Assembly: GCA_963580245.1 (NCBI GenBank)
Contig: CAUZJO010000159.1
Coordinates: 1-10,144, forward strand
Length of the DNA: 10,144 nt
Reading direction: 5' to 3'
Origin: CAUZJO01 sp963580245
GTDB lineage: Bacteria; Sumerlaeota; Sumerlaeia; MVZB01
Below the pieces are notes generated by a model. The model made no database searches. It had not been told where the DNA came from and saw only the letters and a program-made list of their open reading frames with translations. Each line of letters begins with the position of its first letter. The stretch's first letter is position 1. The translations under genes were made by a program, and so were the position numbers. Positions 6,636-10,144 of the stretch are shown in pieces.

Positions 6636-6655
6636 CTGGGGGACCCGTCCCCCAG
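6636..6655. repeat. GC-rich hairpin, 9-bp arms
   Basis: CTGGGGGAC (6636-6644) and GTCCCCCAG (6647-6655) are perfect complementary arms separated by CC, followed by a second related stretch (ACCCCCTGGG, 6656-6665) that could compete for the same arm. It lies in non-coding IS-derived DNA between 6600 and 6840 in which I see no gene. Confidence 0.6.
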
Positions 6656-6840
6656 ACCCCCTGGGATTTATCGCATGGGGGCCAATGCAGGGGGGGGCTA
6701 AAAAGAGAAGGTGGGACAGCCCACGACGGCCGCCCCGCCCCTGCCTCGTCCTCCGACACGGCGCTCGGGTCGCGTCCCCACGTTGCCCTACCCTCCGGCC
6801 GGAGGACGCCAGTATCTCGAAAACAACACACGCCGGGAAG

Positions 6841-6889
6841 GTGACATTTCTATTGTGGGCTTAGGGGTGATATTTCTAAAGAGGTTTGA
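6841..6889 (+). repeat. IS right-end repeats
   Basis: GTGACATTTCTATTG (6841-6855) and GTGATATTTCTAAAG (6867-6881) are imperfect direct repeats 26 bases apart, followed by AGGTTTGACA. Several rve-type IS elements end in repeated transposase-binding sites of this form. The truncated glycosidase-like paralogue starts right after it. Confidence 0.5.
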
Positions 6890-7138
6890 CACGGCGATGA
6901 GATACTATTGACATTTGATTCCGTGACACGGGTGATTGAGTCCGACCTGCCGGTGTCAACGATGATAAGCGACACGAAGGTCAAACGCGTGAAGATACCG
7001 TTGAGGGGCAACACGGTGATTCGATTCAGCGAAAATGTTCTCTATCCCATGCAACTCTATGAGAAATATCGCGATGAAGAAGCCGGGACCAAGGCCGTCG
7101 AACGATTCGCCGCTAACGAACAGTTCATCTGGTTTTAA
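6890..7138 (+). pseudogene. C-terminal remnant of a second glycosidase-like gene
   Basis: An open frame runs from 6890 to the TAA at 7136-7138. Its last 45 residues (LRGNTVIRFSENVLYPMQLY, then EKYRDEEA and NEQFIWF) align with the very end of the 645-residue protein (LKANTVIDIDKDVWYPLELN, then ASYRDGQA and HEHFFW): NTVI, YP, YRD and the final aromatic residues match and the lengths are nearly equal. The upstream ~560 residues are missing, and the frame opens within a few bases of the IS end. The original gene was probably cut by the IS. A TTG start at 6908 has no role I can support. It lies on the opposite strand to the intact copy and in the same direction as the secreted protein gene downstream. 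Confidence 0.7.
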
Positions 7139-7216
7139 GGGACATCTGCCTGTGCCGGACGAAACATGGAGAATGCGGAGCAGACTGAGTGCCCATTCCC
7201 GGGAAAGGTGGTCGCG

Positions 7217-8095
7217 ATGATGAATCGAGTGATGTTTGTCATGGCCGTTGGGTTGGTTTGGAGTGGTCAAATCGCGCGCGGAGCCGACGGGGGCCGGACC
7301 GATGGCGAGGAGACCAGTCCCTCAACGGCAGCATCCAGATCCAATGATCAATCGCTGACGGAGCCGCGGCAAACCGACGAGAACGCGGTGATCAACGGCG
7401 ATTTCAGTGTTTGGGAAAGTTATACCGGTCAGGGGGTGACGACCACCACCCGCGGGACGCCGCCGGGCTCCCTTCCGCAAGGTTGGTATGGCGGTCCAGG
7501 GGTCGGCGCGACGGCAACCTACGACGTGGTGGAGATCCCGCCCAGCCAGACCGAAGCGCCCGGCCACCCGCGGCGCCACTTGAGGGTCCATTGGACCGCA
7601 CCCCCCTCCGAGTCGTGGCCCGGCGAGACCCACCACGCTCACGATTTCCGCATGACTTTCCTCGAGTATTTCGATATCCGGGACGTGCGGCGGTTCGCGG
7701 GGGAAACCGTCGTGTTCAGTTTTTATGGGCGCGTCACCAGCGGGACACTCGAGGTGGTTCCGATCCTTTGGCACAGCTACGATGCTTCGACCGAGGGAAT
7801 TGCCGGCGTCAAGGGACAAGGCTACGAACTCTTTGAGGCGGCAGGCCGGCCCGGGGAGGTCGCCGTGGTCCAGGGTCGACCCGATCCGGCGGCGATCTGT
7901 CCCCTCACGACGGATTGGCGGAGATTTGAGAAGGAGATCACCCTGCCTCCCGTCAACGGACGAAGCATCACGGCGGGCCATTACACCGGTGTTGGATTCG
8001 ATCTGATCAAGAAGTGCGCACCGGTCGTCGACATTGCCGACGTCCGCGTAATTCGCAAAGAGGCTACGCCCACGCCCGACGGGCCGGAGCCTTAA
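7217..8095 (+). CDS. Secreted protein with carbohydrate-binding-like (CBM_4_9-like) domain
   Basis: A 292-residue protein starting at the ATG at 7217; AAAGGTGG (7205-7212) provides a ribosome site. The signal peptide is clear (MMNRVMFVMAVGLVWSGQIARGAD). A low-complexity Thr/Ser/Asp linker follows to about residue 65. Then NGDFSVWESYTGQG, LPQGWYGGPG, FRMTFLEYFDIRDVRRFAGE and VVFSFYGRV give the jelly-roll pattern of carbohydrate-binding modules of the CBM_4_9 type, also seen in phage tail and virion proteins: an N-G-F start, a central W-Y and a C-terminal W-R-R-F with VGFDLI. No catalytic domain is visible. It follows the truncated glycosidase-like gene after 78 bases in the same direction, so the two may once have formed an operon for exported sugar binding. 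The stop is 20 bases from an IS1595-type end, so the C-terminus could be trimmed. Confidence 0.65.
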   Translation: MMNRVMFVMAVGLVWSGQIARGADGGRTDGEETSPSTAASRSNDQSLTEPRQTDENAVINGDFSVWESYTGQGVTTTTRGTPPGSLPQGWYGGPGVGATATYDVVEIPPSQTEAPGHPRRHLRVHWTAPPSESWPGETHHAHDFRMTFLEYFDIRDVRRFAGETVVFSFYGRVTSGTLEVVPILWHSYDASTEGIAGVKGQGYELFEAAGRPGEVAVVQGRPDPAAICPLTTDWRRFEKEITLPPVNGRSITAGHYTGVGFDLIKKCAPVVDIADVRVIRKEATPTPDGPEP

Positions 8096-8114
8096 GGGAC
8101 CGTTTATTCGCAAA

Positions 8115-8142
8115 GGGGGGTATCCACTTAACGCAAGTGCCC
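8115..8142. mobile_element. IS1595-type terminal inverted repeat
   Basis: GGGGGGTATCCACTTAACGC and the following AAGTGCC have the form expected for the ends of IS1595/ISXO2-like elements (GGGxATCCACTTAA...). It is 2 bases from the readable end of the transposase frame. The matching repeat at the other end is missing. Confidence 0.55.
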
Positions 8143-8143
8143 T

Positions 8144-8645
8144 CTACATTTTGTATTTCCCATCGACGAGCTGCCGGTGAGGTAGCGCGGCCGTCGCAAC
8201 AGCCTGTTGCATCAGCCGTTAAAAGAGCATTGCTCGTGATCTGGAGGTGCGGTGGTTGAATCGGAAGGTGTACTCGTCAAGATAGTAGTCCAGATGCTTG
8301 CGGCTGACGGCGCCCTGATGAATGCCAAGCAGCCAGCGCTTCAAGAGCGCTGCAATCCGGTGCACGCCTGGCATCGCTACATGCGCCGGATCCCCGCTGT
8401 CCGATAGCACGGTCCTGCCGTGCAGGTAGCGGTGTTCAGTCAAGCTGTTGTAGCCGCCCCAACCGTCCGTAAGAATCTCGGAGCCTGGCTCGGCCACATC
8501 GCGGATGAAGGGCACAAGGCTATCGCCTGAGACATCCGGGACCCGACGCATTTGAATACGCCCAAATCCTTTGGGACGCAACACCTCAACCCCAATCAAA
8601 ACGACCTCCTTATGTTCGGCGCGGGTTTCGGCTTCGTTCACGTCC
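8144..8645 (-). pseudogene. IS1595 (ISXO2-like) transposase, 5' end missing, premature TAA
   Basis: A DDE transposase remnant. From about 8645 the translation reads VLIGVEVLRPKGFGRIQMRR, ILTDGWGGYNSL (second catalytic Asp), RWLLGIHQGAVSRKHLDYYL and DEYTFRFNHRTSRSR, all hallmark blocks of the family. The N-terminal region with the zinc ribbon and first catalytic Asp is absent: the frame begins inside the inverted repeat of the neighbouring four-helix-bundle cassette, which cut it. At 8219-8221 a TAA interrupts the expected LLFYRLMQQA; beyond it the same frame reads RLMQQAVATAALPHRQLVDG and stops at TAG (8144-8146), which is the family's usual C-terminus. So one base change (TAT or TAC to TAA) probably made the stop. 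Confidence 0.85.
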
Positions 8646-8646
8646 G

Positions 8647-8671
8647 TCAATGGATAGTTGACAATGGACAA
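8647..8671. repeat. Left arm of inverted repeat
   Basis: Starts TCAATGGATAGTTGACAATG and matches the reverse complement of 9041-9065 at 22 of 25 positions. It also encodes the foreign first residues of the truncated IS1595-type frame. Confidence 0.7.
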
Positions 8672-8674
8672 CGG

Positions 8675-9034
8675 TCATTGATCCATTCCTCTCTTCGTTG
8701 ATTTGATGATGCTGGTTAGCAGCTTTAGCAGTTCTTTGTTGTCTTCAAAGATGGATTCCGATTCCTTGGCAGTAAGGTATTCAGTTTCGCGAAGTAGAAG
8801 AATCCAGTATTCTGTTTCGTTGGCTTCTTTGAGTGCAATTGCCAATTTGTGAACAAAATCGGGTTTGCTTTCCGCCTGATCCGCCTCGCGCACCAAAGCC
8901 CCAATCGCCGTTCCCGATCGCAGCAATTGCTTCGACAGCACGTACTCCTTCTTATCATCGCACAAGTACTTATACAGCTGCACAGTCCGCACCGCGAACG
9001 AAAACGACTTCGTCTGAAGCGCCCCCTCTTTCAT
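8675..9034 (-). CDS. Four-helix-bundle protein (23S rRNA intervening-sequence protein family)
   Basis: A 119-residue protein from the ATG at 9034 (a TTG at 9040 gives two more residues). The motif SKQLLRSGTAIGALVREADQ followed by AESKPDFVHKLAIALKEANE and TEYWILLL is the signature of the TIGR02436 / S23 family, small all-helical proteins first seen inside 23S rRNA intervening sequences and later found scattered in many phyla. Length matches the family. Their molecular role is not known; some relatives are accessory proteins of diversity-generating retroelements. AAAGGA lies 9 bases before the ATG, inside the inverted repeat. In the original hsdS frame the TGA at 9039-9037 would fall 2 bases before this ATG, so the two genes look translationally coupled. 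Base composition is more AT-rich than its neighbours, suggesting recent arrival. Confidence 0.9.
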   Translation of the reverse strand: MKEGALQTKSFSFAVRTVQLYKYLCDDKKEYVLSKQLLRSGTAIGALVREADQAESKPDFVHKLAIALKEANETEYWILLLRETEYLTAKESESIFEDNKELLKLLTSIIKSTKRGMDQ

Positions 9035-9036
9035 TG

Positions 9037-9618
9037 TCAATTGTCCTTTGTCAATTCTCCATTGAATGCCTGGTGCAGCAGCTACTTTTTCAACTCGTCG
9101 AGCAAGGCGAGTTTGCGCTGGTAGATGGATTCGAGGCGTTGGGTTTCTTCACGAACGTGTCGAAGATTCAAATCAATGGCGGCCTGCTCCGATTCAGATG
9201 CGGGGAACGTTACGACGACATCGCTAATCTTCCTCGGCGACGTATGCCGCACTTTCACGCCGGATGCGCTATCGTGAATCTCTTTCCGCACTCTTTGCGT
9301 GTTGAAGACGTGGAAGAAGAACTCATTTTTCCAGGGAACGCCAGGTTTCTTAGTGACTAGGCCCAGCCGCTGGTTGTGCAAACACTTGTCGGACTCAGGG
9401 ATCAGGATAGGACTGCCGAGTAGTCCCGCTGCCTGCTCAGTCATCGCAACGAGCATATCGCCTTCTTCCAAAACGAAGCCACTCGGGATTTCGCCGCAAT
9501 AAAACTTTTGCTTTTCGCCTCGGTCGCGGACCCAATCGCGCAGGAATTCGCGCCCCAACCGCCCATAAACGCCCGTAGCGGCGGTTTCCACCGTGCGCCT
9601 ATGTCCAAAAGAGCCGGC
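9037..9618 (-). pseudogene. hsdS: Type I restriction specificity subunit (hsdS), 3' half, premature TAG
   Basis: The C-terminal target-recognition half of an HsdS protein, which tells a type I restriction-modification enzyme which DNA sequence to bind. Recognisable pieces are LEEGDMLVAMT, CLHNQRLGLV, FFFHVFNTQRVRKEI, GVKVRHTSPRKISDVVVTFP and the closing helix RLESIYQRKLALLDELKK. A TAG at 9084-9082 stops the frame there, but the same frame continues LLHQAFNGELTKDN to TGA at 9037. Since HsdS proteins commonly end LDELKxSLLxxAFxGEL, the TAG sits where a Ser codon (TCG) is expected. At the 5' side the frame runs into interspersed repeat copy B near 9618; the first half of the protein is missing, and no hsdM or hsdR gene is in the window. 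The GTG at 9591 gives the longest standard frame, but is not a true start. Confidence 0.85.
9041..9065. repeat. Right arm of inverted repeat
   Basis: Counterpart of 8647-8671. On the minus strand it encodes the hsdS end NGELTKD and carries the AAAGGA ribosome site of the four-helix-bundle gene, so one short stretch has three uses. Confidence 0.7.
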
Positions 9619-9788
9619 GGAATAAAAATCACGCGAGCCGGGACTCCCACTACCCCACCACCCCTAGCCTTTTGTAGGGAGGGGGTAGAGGTCTTCGTCG
9701 CGAACAACTTCACCCGACCGCCGAGCCGAGCCCCGCGCGACCGCCGGCACGCACCGATAGGGTGGACGAAGAAAGGCCCCGGTGAGGG
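9618..9788. repeat. Interspersed ~170-bp GC-rich repeat, copy B
   Basis: The second copy of the repeat at 3514-3684, in the same orientation. The centre can fold: CTACCCC (about 9650-9656) faces GGGGGTAG (about 9681-9688). On the minus strand it reads KLFATKTSTPSL and ARGGGVVGVPARVIF, very like copy A. It starts where hsdS loses its family match. Differences from copy A are mostly in the pyrimidine/purine arms and in the block before GACGAAG, as expected for an old, diverged family. Confidence 0.75.
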
Positions 9789-9790
9789 TC

Positions 9791-9889
9791 GTCCTCGACC
9801 GGTTCGAAAAACTCATTGACTCAACCATCCGCGAGGTCAATTATGCCTCCAGCTTGAAGGAGACGCATCGGTTTGACACCAGGCTTTGA
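9791..9889 (+). pseudogene. Possible protein C-terminal fragment, unrecognised
   Basis: Just after copy B an open frame reads VLDRFEKLIDSTIREVNYAS and a few residues more to TGA at 9887-9889. The composition looks protein-like, with a helical segment, but I recognise no family and the frame upstream is repeat DNA. It may be the tail of a gene cut by the repeat, or chance. Confidence 0.2.
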
Positions 9890-9892
9890 GTG

Positions 9893-9910
9893 AACCCGGC
9901 CCTCCGGGTT
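9893..9910. terminator. Hairpin without T-tract
   Basis: AACCCGG (9893-9899) and CCGGGTT (9904-9910) form a perfect 7-bp stem with a 4-base loop, 3 bases after the stop of the preceding small frame and 68 bases before the next gene. There is no run of T, so terminator function is uncertain. Confidence 0.4.
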
Positions 9911-9978
9911 GAGCGTTGCCGAAACCATCCTCAGGGGCGGACAATGTTCGGGAAATTCTTACTAGACGGGAGACGAAG

Positions 9979-10144
9979 ATGAATTACCACATCATCGGCT
10001 TAAACGGAAGCGGCAGCCTCACGGTCGCGTTGATGGTTATGGCGCTCTGCCAGCTTCAGGCGCAAGACACTCGCGCCATTGAGGAAGGGGCCTCCCACCA
10101 AAGTTCCAACACGCTCAACCTGGAGCCGCGGCAAGTCGAAGCGA
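9979..10144 (+). CDS. Exported protein of unknown function, N-terminal part
   Basis: The first 55 codons from the ATG at 9979; the frame is open at the window edge. GGGAG (9968-9972) is a ribosome site 6 bases before the ATG. The N-terminus looks like a signal peptide: a charged-poor start (MNYHIIGLNGSG), a hydrophobic core (LTVALMVMALCQL) and a likely cleavage site after QAQ. The mature part seen so far is Ser/Gln/Glu rich (EEGASHQSSNTLNLEPRQVE) and gives no family. It faces away from the restriction-gene remnant and follows the hairpin at 9893-9910, so it probably starts a new transcription unit. Confidence 0.6.
   Translation, partial: MNYHIIGLNGSGSLTVALMVMALCQLQAQDTRAIEEGASHQSSNTLNLEPRQVEA

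Larger units (their letters stand above)
6205..6895 (+). mobile_element. Insertion-sequence remnant (deleted internally)
   Basis: The segment starts with an IS-like leader (GGACACGGATTTTGGG at 6219), a strong ribosome site AGGAGG (6249-6254) and the first 30 codons of a transposase subunit, then jumps to a transposase C-terminus, a GC-rich stretch and an IS end with two copies of a GTGAyATTTCTA repeat. It therefore looks like the two ends of one or two elements joined by internal deletion. I cannot tell whether both ends are from the same IS type. Confidence 0.5.
8647..9065. mobile_element. Possible cassette: four-helix-bundle gene between ~25-bp inverted repeats
   Basis: The segment 8647-8671 and the reverse complement of 9041-9065 match at 22 of 25 positions. 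The left arm is 3 bases past the stop codon of the enclosed gene and the right arm is 6 bases before its start. The right arm is also the last coding region of hsdS, so the cassette abuts or was built from that gene's 3' end. On the left the cassette interrupts the IS1595-type transposase. No transposase lies inside, so movement would depend on other enzymes. This is an inference from layout. Confidence 0.5.

Noticed and set aside
7322..8113. 263-residue minus-strand frame opposite the CBM-like gene
   Set aside because: The plus-strand frame has a ribosome site, signal peptide and a recognisable domain pattern; the minus frame is Arg/Gly/Asp-rich without motifs and overlaps the IS end.
8641..9065. 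Possible CRISPR-like or tandem TTGTCAATTG repeat array
   Set aside because: Only a few short degenerate units occur on each side of one gene, in inverted orientation, without spacers.
8219..9084. Genetic-code reassignment of TAG/TAA
   Set aside because: Two in-frame stops have readable sequence after them, but they are different codons, both in pseudogenes, and intact genes here end in normal TAA and TGA codons.
9441..9713. 90-residue minus-strand frame joining repeat copy B to hsdS DNA
   Set aside because: Its first part is repeat-derived and the rest is hsdS read in the wrong frame, so it is not a gene, though the repeat part is noted as a finding.

Overview
The window is a mosaic of decayed mobile DNA and a few intact genes from an unidentified bacterium. 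No gene fixes the taxon. A six-hairpin glycosidase-like secreted protein, an Ig-like repeat protein fragment, a four-helix-bundle (23S rRNA intervening-sequence type) gene and many mixed IS remnants together recall free-living environmental lineages such as the PVC group or Hydrogenedentota/Sumerlaeota; this is a weak inference. The tRNA gene encodes its own CCA end.

Left block (1-2040): a metal-handling island edge. On the minus strand are a HupE/UreJ_2-type membrane protein (cut by the window edge) and, upstream of it, a small exported His-rich protein. Divergent to them lies a MerR-type regulator with the three metal-binding cysteines of mercury MerR, preceded by a textbook MerR-family promoter (20-bp spacer, perfect 16-bp dyad). 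The regulator reads without a break into the out-of-frame tail of a tyrosine recombinase, which abuts the 3' end of a tRNA-Lys(CTT). This looks like the collapsed end of an integrative element that used the tRNA as attachment site.

Middle block (2041-7138): a 14-C tract and possible promoter; a transposase pseudogene (ISNCY-like) in three frames, ended by a ~170-bp interspersed repeat (copy A); hairpins; an intact 645-residue secreted six-hairpin glycosidase-like gene (minus strand) whose region equivalent to the GH127 catalytic cysteines has glycines; a frameshifted Ig-like domain fragment; remnants of another IS; and the last ~80 codons of a second copy of the glycosidase-like gene, cut off next to that IS end.

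Right block (7139-10144): a secreted carbohydrate-binding-like protein; an IS1595-type transposase missing its 5' third and carrying a premature TAA; a four-helix-bundle gene tightly bracketed by ~25-bp inverted repeats; the 3' half of a type I restriction specificity gene (hsdS) carrying a premature TAG and cut at its 5' side by copy B of the interspersed repeat; and the first 55 codons of another exported protein.

The most notable signals are the interspersed repeat found at the broken ends of two unrelated genes, the four-helix-bundle cassette with inverted repeats built into the end of hsdS, the tRNA/integrase/merR junction, and the cysteine-less GH127-like enzyme with a truncated paralogue 1.2 kb from its start.
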